From NCBI GenBank assembly GCA_964372145.1, contig CAYJPM010000019.1, positions 1 to 18,120 on the forward strand: DNA of 18,120 nt. The letters are read 5' to 3'. The number at the start of each line of letters is the position of its first letter. Position 1 is the stretch's first letter. The DNA comes from CAKOSP01 sp964372145 (lineage in GTDB: Bacteria; Bacillota_I; Bacilli_A; RF39; UBA660). Position numbers and translations under genes: made by a program. Below the pieces are notes generated by a model that was given only the letters and a program-made list of their open reading frames with translations, did not search any database and was not told the DNA's origin. Positions 7,702 to 14,166 of the stretch are shown here, one piece after another.

Positions 7702-7730
7702 AGTATATCATAATAAAATTTTAGAGTAAA
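7702..7730 (-). promoter_or_regulatory. Main promoter of the agmatine deiminase operon
   Basis: Minus-strand TTTACT (-35, 7725-7730), a 17-nt spacer, then TATACT (-10, 7702-7707) preceded by TGA, an extended -10. Transcription should start near 7694. The -35 box begins 12 nt after the metal-transporter stop codon. Confidence 0.7.
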
Positions 7731-7741
7731 TACAATTTTGA

Positions 7742-8488
7742 TTAAAATATTAATTGGCTAATTATAACCCATATTATTCCGAAAATTATTCCTTTAACTA
7801 AATTTTTTCTATCCTTATATATCCTTGGAAATATCTCATTTATTGAAAGTGTTATCATCATTCCACCAGTTATTATCATAATTCTATCTAATATATCTAG
7901 TGTAATATAATTTTTAAAAAATAAATATGTACTTAAAGCTCCGATTGGTTCTGCTAAACCTGCCAGTAAACTATATAGTAATGCTTTAGATTTACTTTTC
8001 GTAGCATGATATATAGGAACCGCAATACACATTCCTTCTGCTATGTTATGAAATATTATACCTATACTTAATTTAATTCCAATTGTTATATCTGTATAAC
8101 TACTAAAAAAGGTTATAATGCCTTCAGGATAGTTATGACATATTAAAACTAACATATTTAATATTCCTAATTTAAATAAATTCTCTGTATTGTTAGATAT
8201 TAGTTTTGATAGTGTTTTTACTATTAAATAACCCGTAACAAAGTATATTGTTGTAATAATTGTAGCTGTTATAATATTACCGTTTTGTAATATATTTAAG
8301 AATGGTAATGGTATTAAATCTAATATACTTATTGCTATCATTATAATAAATGACAAGGATAATGTTATTGTAATAAATTTATTTATTTTATTATCTTTTA
8401 TTTTTAAAAATATCACTGATGCTCCCAGTAAAGTTGAAAGACCCGCTATTGTTGATATTATAAAAGGAATAGTCAATTTAATCACCAT
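7742..8488 (-). CDS. ZIP-family divalent metal transporter (ZupT/GufA-like)
   Basis: A 248-residue, very hydrophobic protein with about eight membrane segments. The two ZIP metal-site motifs are present: HNYPEG (118-123) in TM4 and HNIAEG (147-152) in TM5; GLAEPIGA (177-184) is also typical of this branch. Members transport Zn(II), Fe(II) or Mn(II) down a gradient across the cytoplasmic membrane, usually into the cytoplasm. The metal cannot be read from the sequence. No Shine-Dalgarno is visible before the ATG at 8488 or the GTG that follows it, so the exact start is uncertain. No terminator is seen before the agu promoter, so its transcript may run into the agu leader. It is divergent from the HD-domain gene. 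Confidence 0.88.
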   Translation of the reverse strand: MVIKLTIPFIISTIAGLSTLLGASVIFLKIKDNKINKFITITLSLSFIIMIAISILDLIPLPFLNILQNGNIITATIITTIYFVTGYLIVKTLSKLISNNTENLFKLGILNMLVLICHNYPEGIITFFSSYTDITIGIKLSIGIIFHNIAEGMCIAVPIYHATKSKSKALLYSLLAGLAEPIGALSTYLFFKNYITLDILDRIMIITGGMMITLSINEIFPRIYKDRKNLVKGIIFGIIWVIISQLIF

Positions 8489-8536
8489 TTAATATTATTA
8501 TTAAATATTGGTTTTATGTACTTAAAAGAGAATAGA

Positions 8537-8545
8537 TGCTATAAT
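8537..8545 (+). promoter_or_regulatory. Extended -10 promoter of the HD-domain gene
   Basis: TGCTATAAT (hexamer 8540-8545) lies 18 nt before the chosen ATG at 8564; the -35 region is poor. Because this promoter falls inside the longest open frame (which could begin at 8516), it argues for the downstream start. Confidence 0.6.
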
Positions 8546-8563
8546 ATTTATGAGGTGCTTACT

Positions 8564-9052
8564 ATGTATGATAATCATGAATTTATTCAAATAGCTAGAA
8601 TTATTATTGAACATGAAGAATATATTAAAAGAAAAGATTTTCCACATCATGGGGAAGAAACTGTATATCAACATTCTATGAAAGTTGCATATGTAGGTTA
8701 TATAATAGCTAAAAAGTTAGGTGCAAATTATAATGATGTAGTTATAGCTGGTTTACTTCACGATTTTTATACAACTCCGTGGCAAGATAATACAGAAAAA
8801 GTAACATTTTTTAAACAACATGGTTTTGTTCATGCAAGTGAAGCATTAGATAATTCAAAATTATATTTTGAAGAATATTTAAATAAATATATTGAAGACG
8901 CTATTAAAAAACATATGTTTCCTTTAAATATTATTCCTCCTAAATATCTTACAAGTTGGATAGTTACTTTGTCTGATAAATATGTGTCTTTAGAAGTTTT
9001 AAAAGATGTTAAAAATTTACCTAAGTATATAGGTATCAAAAAAAAGAAGTAA
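8564..9052 (+). CDS. HD-domain phosphohydrolase-like protein
   Basis: A small HD-superfamily protein. With the start at 8564 it has 162 residues and the metal-binding pattern His37 (YQHSMKVA), His66-Asp67 (LLHDFYT), His90 (FVHASEA), His117 (KKHMFPL) and Asp138 (TLSDKYV). HD proteins hydrolyse phosphate esters or nucleotides; the substrate here is unknown. The start at 8564 is chosen because GAGGTG stands 6 nt upstream and the -10 box lies between it and the in-frame ATG at 8516. It is cytoplasmic, with a Lys-rich C-terminal tail (GIKKKK). No + strand terminator follows at once: the hairpin overlapping its stop has its T-run only on the other strand, so the small downstream gene is probably co-transcribed. 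Confidence 0.85.
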   Translation: MYDNHEFIQIARIIIEHEEYIKRKDFPHHGEETVYQHSMKVAYVGYIIAKKLGANYNDVVIAGLLHDFYTTPWQDNTEKVTFFKQHGFVHASEALDNSKLYFEEYLNKYIEDAIKKHMFPLNIIPPKYLTSWIVTLSDKYVSLEVLKDVKNLPKYIGIKKKK

Positions 9053-9064
9053 TCCAATTACTTC
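9038..9064 (-). terminator. Minus-strand terminator at the end of the HD-domain gene
   Basis: An 8-bp perfect stem GAAGTAAT/ATTACTTC (9046-9053, 9057-9064) with a 3-nt loop, and eight T (9045-9038) after it on the minus strand only. It would end xerD transcripts about 180 nt past the xerD stop. Confidence 0.8.
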
Positions 9065-9112
9065 CAGTTATATAAATAATAATTAAATCCATAATATTAT
9101 TAGGAGGTAATT

Positions 9113-9226
9113 ATGAATAGATCACAAAATACTGCTAGAAATCAAAATAGTTGTAAGAATAATAGTAGAAATAATAACAGTTGTAAAAATACTTCTAAAA
9201 TGAATTCAAATAATAGTTGTAGATAA
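9113..9226 (+). CDS. Small Asn/Ser/Cys-rich basic protein (37 residues)
   Basis: A 37-codon frame starts at ATG 9113 with a perfect TAGGAGG ribosome site about 6 nt upstream. The product has 13 Asn, 7 Ser, 3 Cys and 7 Arg/Lys, with no acidic residue. Its core is an imperfect repeat around N-S-C-K: NQNSCKNNSRN, NNNSCKNTSK and SNNSCR, so the three Cys are 10 and 12 residues apart. It has no hydrophobic segment. I do not recognise a family. A small nucleic-acid-binding, spore-associated or secreted peptide can be imagined but nothing proves any of these. It lies behind the HD-domain gene and before a + strand terminator inside xerD, and xerD transcripts should run antisense across it. Confidence 0.6.
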   Translation: MNRSQNTARNQNSCKNNSRNNNSCKNTSKMNSNNSCR

Positions 9227-9247
9227 TTTTAGAATGTATATTTTTAC

Positions 9248-10138
9248 TTATAATTTAGCGTGAGGATGATTACTATAATCATCTTCTTTTTTATTTGTAC
9301 CTAAGTGAGTATATATTTCAGTAGTTGATAAGTTTTCATGTCCTAGTATTTCTTGTATTATTCTTAAATCTGCTCCATTATTGAGTAGATGAGTAGCAAA
9401 AGAATGTCTTAACGTATGCGGAGATATATCTTTATTTATACCTGCTTCTTTAGTTAATTTTTTTAGTATTTTAAAGAAACCTACTCTAGATATATTGGTT
9501 CCTAAATTATTTATAAATACATATTCACTAGTTTTATTTTTTAATATATAATTTCTATAAATATCTATATAAGTTTTTAGAGTATCAATAGCATAACTAT
9601 TTAACGGTACTATACGTTCTTTTTTGCCTTTACCCATTATTCTTATAATACATTCTTCAAAATCAAGTTGTGATAGTGTTAAATTACATAATTCACTTAT
9701 TCTAATACCAGTAGCATATAATACTTCTAGCATAGCTTTATTTCTGTAATCATTAGGTTTTATAAGTTTGATATCTAATAATTTATTAATTTCATCAATG
9801 CTTAGATGATTTGGTAATTTTTTATCTAATTTTGGCATTTTAATACCTTCGCAGGGATTTTTATTTAATAAGTTATCATTTATACAAAAATTATAAAAAG
9901 AATTAATAACAGTTAAATAGTGAGCTTTAGTTTTGCTAGATAAATTTAGAGAGTATATATATTCTTTAATATTATTATTATTTAGAGTCATAATGTTTTT
10001 ATTTTCAAAATACACATTAAACATTTTTAAATTATCTTTATAAGAATTATATGTATTGCTAGATAATTTTTTTTCATATTTCAAATAGTCTATATATTTT
10101 TCTATGTTAGTATCAAGTATAAAGTTTTCTTTTTCCAT
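9248..10138 (-). CDS. xerD: Tyrosine recombinase XerD-like
   Basis: A 296-residue tyrosine recombinase, the same length as XerD of Bacillus. The N-terminal SAM-like core-binding domain covers about 10-100 and the catalytic domain about 110-285. All catalytic residues are seen: Arg146 (YATGIRISEL), Lys170 (MGKGKKER), His241 and Arg244 (SPHTLRHSFATH), His267 (LGHENLSTTE) and Tyr277 (IYTHL). The tail NHPHAKL resembles the HPRA-type end of XerC/XerD. Xer recombinases resolve chromosome dimers at dif with FtsK; XerC or a related integrase is the alternative, but no phage or island genes are near. CTCCTT (10145-10150, AAGGAG on this strand) lies 6 nt before the ATG. Its 3' end contains a terminator for the opposite strand. 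Confidence 0.88.
   Translation of the reverse strand: MEKENFILDTNIEKYIDYLKYEKKLSSNTYNSYKDNLKMFNVYFENKNIMTLNNNNIKEYIYSLNLSSKTKAHYLTVINSFYNFCINDNLLNKNPCEGIKMPKLDKKLPNHLSIDEINKLLDIKLIKPNDYRNKAMLEVLYATGIRISELCNLTLSQLDFEECIIRIMGKGKKERIVPLNSYAIDTLKTYIDIYRNYILKNKTSEYVFINNLGTNISRVGFFKILKKLTKEAGINKDISPHTLRHSFATHLLNNGADLRIIQEILGHENLSTTEIYTHLGTNKKEDDYSNHPHAKL
9265..9296 (+). terminator. Plus-strand terminator inside the 3' end of xerD
   Basis: An 8-bp perfect stem GATGATTA/TAATCATC (9265-9272, 9276-9283) with loop CTA, followed by TTCTTTTTTATTT. It ends the HD-domain/small-peptide transcript and lies within the last codons of xerD on the other strand. Confidence 0.85.
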
Positions 10139-10156
10139 TCCCTACTCCTTATAATT

Positions 10157-10162
10157 ATTATA
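10157..10162 (-). promoter_or_regulatory. -10 box of xerD
   Basis: TATAAT on the minus strand (10157-10162), 18 nt upstream of the xerD start, with the SD between. No convincing -35 element. Confidence 0.5.
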
Positions 10163-10180
10163 CCTTATTTTTAGATGATA

Positions 10181-10189
10181 TGATATAAT
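10181..10189 (+). promoter_or_regulatory. Extended -10 promoter of rarA-gpsA
   Basis: TGATATAAT (hexamer 10184-10189) stands 17 nt before the rarA ATG; GAGGT (10198-10202) is the ribosome site. The -35 is weak, and the site lies back to back with the xerD -10 box. Confidence 0.6.
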
Positions 10190-10206
10190 TTTAATAAGAG
10201 GTATGT

Positions 10207-11406
10207 ATGAAATTATTAGCAGATACACTTAGACCAACTAAACTTAGTGATGTAATTGGTCAAACTCATTTAATTGGTGATAATAAAATTATTACAAATT
10301 TAGTAAATAACAAAAAATTGTTTTCAATGATATTATTTGGTAAACCTGGTATAGGTAAAACTAGTATAGCAAATGCTATAGTTAGTGAACTTGGTAAACC
10401 TTATAAATTTTTAAATGCTACTATAAATAATAAGGATGATTTTGTATATGCAATTAATGAAGCGAAGATGAATGGTGAACTCATTTTAATTATAGATGAA
10501 ATACACCGTATGAATAAAGATAAACAAGATATATTACTTCCATATATAGAAAATGGTTTAATTATTCTTATTGGTCTTACTACTAGTAATCCTTATTTTA
10601 AAATTAATCCTGCGATAAGAAGTAGATGTCAAATATTTGAACTTTTAGATCTTACTAAAAATGATATTCTAAGTGGTTTAAAAAAAGCTAGTAAATCCTT
10701 TGAAAATATAAAAATATCTAAAAATGTATTAGAGCATATTGCTAACATATCCAATGGTGATTTAAGATATTCGCTTAATTTATTAGAAGTTGCTTACCAC
10801 TCTACTAATGATGGTAATATTACTTTAGAATTAATTAAGAAAATAAATTCTAAACCAGTTTTAGTTGGTGATGCCAATGAAAGTGGACATTATGATTTAT
10901 TAAGTGCTCTCCAAAAATCTATAAGAGGATCAGATCCTGATGGTGCAGTTCATTATTTAGCAAGATTATTGGAACTTGAAGATTTAGATTCTATTTATAG
11001 AAGACTTGCAGTTATTGCTTATGAAGATATTGGTCTTGCTAATCCTAATATGGGTATGAAAGTAGATTCTGCGATTAGATTAAGTGAACTTGTAGGAATG
11101 CCGGAAGCTAGAATTATACTTGGAGAATTAGTTGTTGAAATGGCTATATCTCTTAAAAGTAATTCAGGTTATTTAGCTATAAATGGTGCGATTAATGATG
11201 TTAAATTAGGTTTAACTGGTAATATACCTGATAATATAAAAATTTACTCTAAGACGTATTTATATCCACATGATTATCCAAAAAGTTTTGTAAAACAAAA
11301 TTATTTACCAGATAAAATAAAAGATAAAAAATATTATGTTCCTAAGAATAATATAGTCGAGAATAATTTAAATAAAGTTTATAATGATATGAAGGGAGAT
11401 AAATAA
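10207..11406 (+). CDS. rarA: Replication-associated recombination protein A (AAA+ ATPase)
   Basis: A 399-residue AAA+ ATPase of the RarA/MgsA/WRNIP1 family. It has Walker A GKPGIGKT (45-52), Walker B LILIIDEIH (92-100), sensor-1 GLTTSNP (123-129) and the arginine-finger region NPAIRSRC (134-141). The C-terminal tetramerisation part has the family string IRGSDPDGAVHYLARLLE followed by AYEDIGLANP. RarA acts at stalled or gapped replication forks in the cytoplasm, interacting with SSB. The ATG is chosen for the GAGGT just upstream. It is the first gene of a two-gene unit with gpsA (stop and start overlap as TAATG). In Bacillus subtilis rarA (yrvN) also neighbours tcdA (yrvM), which agrees with the layout here. 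Confidence 0.95.
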   Translation: MKLLADTLRPTKLSDVIGQTHLIGDNKIITNLVNNKKLFSMILFGKPGIGKTSIANAIVSELGKPYKFLNATINNKDDFVYAINEAKMNGELILIIDEIHRMNKDKQDILLPYIENGLIILIGLTTSNPYFKINPAIRSRCQIFELLDLTKNDILSGLKKASKSFENIKISKNVLEHIANISNGDLRYSLNLLEVAYHSTNDGNITLELIKKINSKPVLVGDANESGHYDLLSALQKSIRGSDPDGAVHYLARLLELEDLDSIYRRLAVIAYEDIGLANPNMGMKVDSAIRLSELVGMPEARIILGELVVEMAISLKSNSGYLAINGAINDVKLGLTGNIPDNIKIYSKTYLYPHDYPKSFVKQNYLPDKIKDKKYYVPKNNIVENNLNKVYNDMKGDK

Positions 11407-12380
11407 TGAAAATTACAATGGTTGGTACTGGAGCTTATAGTTTAGCCCTGTCGCATAGTTTATCTAAAAAAAATAATGAAATATGTATGTGGACACATGA
11501 TATGAATATAGAAAATGAATATAAAAATTCTAAAAAATTAAAATCTATTATTGATTGTGAAATAAATGAAAATATTAGTGTGACTACCTCATTAGAAATA
11601 GCTATTAAAAATGCTAAATTAATATATATATGTACTGCTTCTAAATATTTTAAGGATGTTGTATTACAAATTAAACCTTATTACAAGAAAAATATACCAA
11701 TATGTATTGCTACAAAAGGTTTAGATGATATTACTTATGAATTTTTATCTAATATAGTTAAAAAGAATTTAAAAACTAAGTGTGTTTCAGTTTTATCTGG
11801 TCCTACTTTTGCTATAGATATTATTAATAATGAACCTGTTGGTTTAGCTCTAGCAACAAAAAGTAATACTACTGGTAAATTAGTTAAAAGAACACTAGAA
11901 AATGAAACTCTTAAACTTAGGATAAATAATGATTTAATTGGTGTCCAAATTTGTGGTTCAATAAAAAATTGTGTAGCTATAGCAGCTGGTATATTAAATG
12001 GACTTGGCTATTCTAATTCTGCTACTGCTTTTTTAATTAATGAAGCTATGCATGATATAAGAAATGCTATATATTATTTAGGAGGTAAAAAATCTACAAT
12101 ACTTTCATTTGCTGGTATTGGCGATTTACTTCTTACATGTACTAGTAAAAAAAGTAGAAACTTCTCGTTTGGGTATACTATTGGTAAATACAATGATATA
12201 AATAAAACAAATGAATTTTTGAAAAATAATACTGTTGAGGGTTATTACGCACTTACTACAATAAAAAAATTGTTTAAAAATAAACAATTAAAAGTACCTA
12301 TGATTAATTTAATATATGATATCGTATATAATGGTAAAGATCCTGAACTATTAGTGAAATTTTTAATTAAAAAAGAGTAA
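11406..12380 (+). CDS. gpsA: NAD(P)-dependent glycerol-3-phosphate dehydrogenase
   Basis: A 324-residue protein that reduces dihydroxyacetone phosphate to sn-glycerol 3-phosphate for phospholipid synthesis. Visible motifs: the dinucleotide loop GTGAYSLALS (7-16), ATKGL with Lys104, SGPTFA (131-136), catalytic Lys187 in GSIKNCVAIAAGILNGLG, and FAGIGDLLLTCTSKKSRN (235-252). Two positions are unusual: AYS replaces the more common A-W-G in the first loop, and LINEAMHDI replaces the usual LITRGLAEM. It is still a complete dehydrogenase. Translation is coupled to rarA (TAATG overlap, AAGGGAG upstream). A bidirectional terminator overlaps its end. The product is a substrate for acyltransferases such as the one near 16-17 kb, though no genetic link is shown. 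Confidence 0.93.
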   Translation: MKITMVGTGAYSLALSHSLSKKNNEICMWTHDMNIENEYKNSKKLKSIIDCEINENISVTTSLEIAIKNAKLIYICTASKYFKDVVLQIKPYYKKNIPICIATKGLDDITYEFLSNIVKKNLKTKCVSVLSGPTFAIDIINNEPVGLALATKSNTTGKLVKRTLENETLKLRINNDLIGVQICGSIKNCVAIAAGILNGLGYSNSATAFLINEAMHDIRNAIYYLGGKKSTILSFAGIGDLLLTCTSKKSRNFSFGYTIGKYNDINKTNEFLKNNTVEGYYALTTIKKLFKNKQLKVPMINLIYDIVYNGKDPELLVKFLIKKE

Positions 12381-12400
12381 TTGATTAATTTACTCTTTTA
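12371..12400. terminator. Bidirectional terminator between gpsA and tcdA
   Basis: A 10-bp stem AAAAGAGTAA/TTACTCTTTT (12371-12380, 12390-12399) with a 9-nt loop; T-rich on both sides. It overlaps the stop codons of both convergent genes. Confidence 0.85.
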
Positions 12401-13055
12401 TTATGTCATTAATTATATAATGCGTTAATAATATTCCTGCTGTAGATGGAACTAACATCATAGATGTAATTACATTGCTTTTAATAGGTAACTCTTTAGA
12501 AGCAACAACTGGTATATTTAAATTTATATTTTCTTTTCTAAGTTCATATCTTAATTTTTTAGATAATGGATCATTTTCAGTTTTAGATAATTTAGTTATA
12601 TACACTTTGCTTGGATCTAATCTATTTCCCATACCCATACAAGATATTAGTTTTATATTATTTTTGCTTGTATATTTTATTATTTCTATTTTAGTATCAA
12701 TACTATCACACGCATCTATTATATAATCATATCCATCTAATAAATTTATATTTTCTTTATTTAAAAATATATTATGTGTCGTTAAATTTAAATTATTACT
12801 TATGTTTAAATATCTTTCTTTAGCTATATCTACTTTGTATTTATCTACAGAATTTAAACCTGATATTATTTGTCTATTTAGATTTGATAAAATAAATTTA
12901 TCATGGTCAATAATTGTTATATGACCTACTCCACTTCTTACTAAAGTTTCTAATGCAGTTCCACCTACTCCACCGATACCTACTATTAATATTTTAGTAT
13001 TTTTAAGTTTAACTAGATTATTTAAACCTATTAGTTGTTCTACTCTTTCAAACAT
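12390..13055 (-). CDS. tcdA: tRNA threonylcarbamoyladenosine dehydratase (ThiF/E1-like)
   Basis: A 221-residue E1-like adenylyltransferase. VGIGGVGG (25-32) is the nucleotide loop; IIDHDKFILSNLNRQ (48-62) has the ATP-binding Asp and the NRQ motif; DACDSIDTK (114-122) and MGMGNRLDPSK (140-150) are typical of TcdA/CsdL rather than ThiF or MoeB, as is KTENDPLSKKLR. TcdA uses ATP to cyclise the t6A modification at position 37 of ANN-decoding tRNAs to ct6A. The start is backed by TTTCCTTT (13062-13069, AAAGGAAA on this strand). It begins only about 20 nt after the 6S RNA, so it is probably transcribed by read-through from the 6S promoter. B. subtilis has the same 6S-tcdA (yrvM) adjacency. Confidence 0.93.
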   Translation of the reverse strand: MFERVEQLIGLNNLVKLKNTKILIVGIGGVGGTALETLVRSGVGHITIIDHDKFILSNLNRQIISGLNSVDKYKVDIAKERYLNISNNLNLTTHNIFLNKENINLLDGYDYIIDACDSIDTKIEIIKYTSKNNIKLISCMGMGNRLDPSKVYITKLSKTENDPLSKKLRYELRKENINLNIPVVASKELPIKSNVITSMMLVPSTAGILLTHYIINDIIKE

Positions 13056-13075
13056 AATATATTTCCTTTCAAATA

Positions 13076-13244
13076 AAAATCTAAAGTTGGGCCTCTAGAT
13101 AAAACCCGCTCTCGCGAGGTGGTAGAGTACATGCAAGGCTTCGGATCCTAACACACTTAATGGGTCAGTATTCAATGCCTACCTAGCAATTAACTCCCCG
13201 TTTATCTATAACAGTCGGTTTATTGAGGATCACCATCTTTAGAT
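13076..13244 (-). ncRNA. ssrS: 6S RNA
   Basis: A 169-nt non-coding island, clearly richer in G+C than its surroundings, is driven by a near-consensus promoter. The predicted start is A at 13244. The first eight bases AUCUAAAG pair with CUUUAGAU near the end (13079-13086), and the stem continues through UGG/CCA and CCUC/GAGG. Inside, UAGAUAAA pairs with UUUAUCUA and GGUAG with CUACC, giving a long rod with internal bubbles. U-rich ATTTTTATTT follows the closing stem. This is the shape and length of 6S RNA, which binds the housekeeping RNA polymerase holoenzyme. The position supports it: in B. subtilis the 6S-1 gene lies just upstream of yrvM, the tcdA homologue, in the same orientation. The fold was done by hand; a covariance search would decide. 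Confidence 0.8.
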
Positions 13245-13250
13245 ATTTAA

Positions 13251-13279
13251 ATTATAGCATATTAATTGTTATTTTTCAA
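13251..13279 (-). promoter_or_regulatory. Strong promoter of 6S RNA
   Basis: Minus-strand TTGAAA (13274-13279), a 17-nt spacer, and TGCTATAAT (hexamer 13251-13256): one mismatch to the -35 consensus and a perfect extended -10. The -35 lies in the last codons of the upstream gene. Confidence 0.85.
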
Positions 13280-14129
13280 TTGGTATCTGTAATAATTCTT
13301 CAATTGTAATATTATTTTCATTATATAAATCTATAACATTATTTACTTTTGATACCCAATTAGGATTAGCTATTTTTACACCATTTTCATAAACAGGGTT
13401 GTATTTTTTACCAATTGAGTTCACCGTTGTTAACCCTATGCCAAAGTAATTATTATTTAGTAACTTCATATAACTATATATTCCATATTCAATTGTTTTA
13501 TATTTTATTAAACTTCCGTTACTCATTCCTCCAAATAAATTATTTTTTGATATCATAGATGAAGCAGTAAATCCTGATTCTATATGTATTATTGATTTTG
13601 CTATGGTTGTATCAACTTTAGGGAAGAATTTACTATAATAATCTATTAATCCTAATATGTAGTCTTTAGTTGGGGTAAAAGATATTAATTTATTAGAAAA
13701 TAACTCTGAATTATTTTCTAATAAATTAGATATGTAAAAAAATAATTCTTGGTCAAATGAATCATAATCTATATCTGAATTTAACATATTATTGTAATTT
13801 AATGTTTCTTTGTCATTATTTACTATATATATTTCATCTAATATAATATTTATATCAATTTGAAAAGTATTAGAATAAAAATTTATTGTATCTATATTTT
13901 TATTTATAAATATATCTATTTGATTTTCTATTTTAATTGGTTCTTTATAACTTATTATTTCTGGTTCTTCTTGGTATAATATTGGGTTTTTATAGATTAT
14001 AGGATTGTAATTCATGAAGTATATATTATTATATTCCACAAAAAAACTACTAATAGTTAGTAAACATATTAATAGTATAGTAAATATTACTTGTATACTT
14101 AATATAAAATAATTTTTAATTTTTTTCAT
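13269..14129 (-). CDS. Membrane-anchored glucosaminidase/lysozyme-like protein
   Basis: A 286-residue protein with a short basic start (MKKIKNYF) and one hydrophobic segment (about 8-31), suggesting an uncleaved N-terminal anchor with the rest outside the cell. Residues 50-150 are Asn/Ile-rich with no known domain. The C-terminal part (about 155-270) resembles the glucosaminidase (LytG-like) lysozyme fold: SIIHIESGFTASSM gives a candidate catalytic Glu184, then NNLFGGM (196-202), YGIYSYMKLL, and NPNWVSKVNNVIDLYNE. Such enzymes cut the glycan strands of peptidoglycan. Similarity is moderate, so another murein hydrolase class is possible. There is no Shine-Dalgarno before the ATG; a perfect promoter places the transcription start at or next to it. 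No terminator is seen before the 6S promoter. Confidence 0.7.
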   Translation of the reverse strand: MKKIKNYFILSIQVIFTILLICLLTISSFFVEYNNIYFMNYNPIIYKNPILYQEEPEIISYKEPIKIENQIDIFINKNIDTINFYSNTFQIDINIILDEIYIVNNDKETLNYNNMLNSDIDYDSFDQELFFYISNLLENNSELFSNKLISFTPTKDYILGLIDYYSKFFPKVDTTIAKSIIHIESGFTASSMISKNNLFGGMSNGSLIKYKTIEYGIYSYMKLLNNNYFGIGLTTVNSIGKKYNPVYENGVKIANPNWVSKVNNVIDLYNENNITIEELLQIPIEK

Positions 14130-14136
14130 AAGTAAT

Positions 14137-14164
14137 ATTATAACACATGGTAAGTATTTGTCAA
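14137..14164 (-). promoter_or_regulatory. Consensus promoter positioned for a leaderless mRNA
   Basis: Minus-strand TTGACA (14159-14164), a 16-nt spacer, and TGTTATAAT (hexamer 14137-14142). Only 7 nt separate the -10 box from the ATG at 14129, so the mRNA should begin at the start codon. Confidence 0.75.
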
Positions 14165-14166
14165 AT

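Noticed and set aside
8516..8563. Longer N-terminus of the HD-domain gene starting at 8516
   Set aside because: An extended -10 promoter (8537-8545) and the GAGGTG ribosome site lie downstream of that ATG, so the start at 8564 is far better supported.
13081..13242. Riboswitch, T-box, SRP RNA or tmRNA as identity of the structured RNA
   Set aside because: None of the T-box AGGGTGG string, the SRP GGAAG loop with its conserved flanks, tmRNA ends or the riboswitch cores I know was found; length, fold and tcdA synteny favour 6S RNA.
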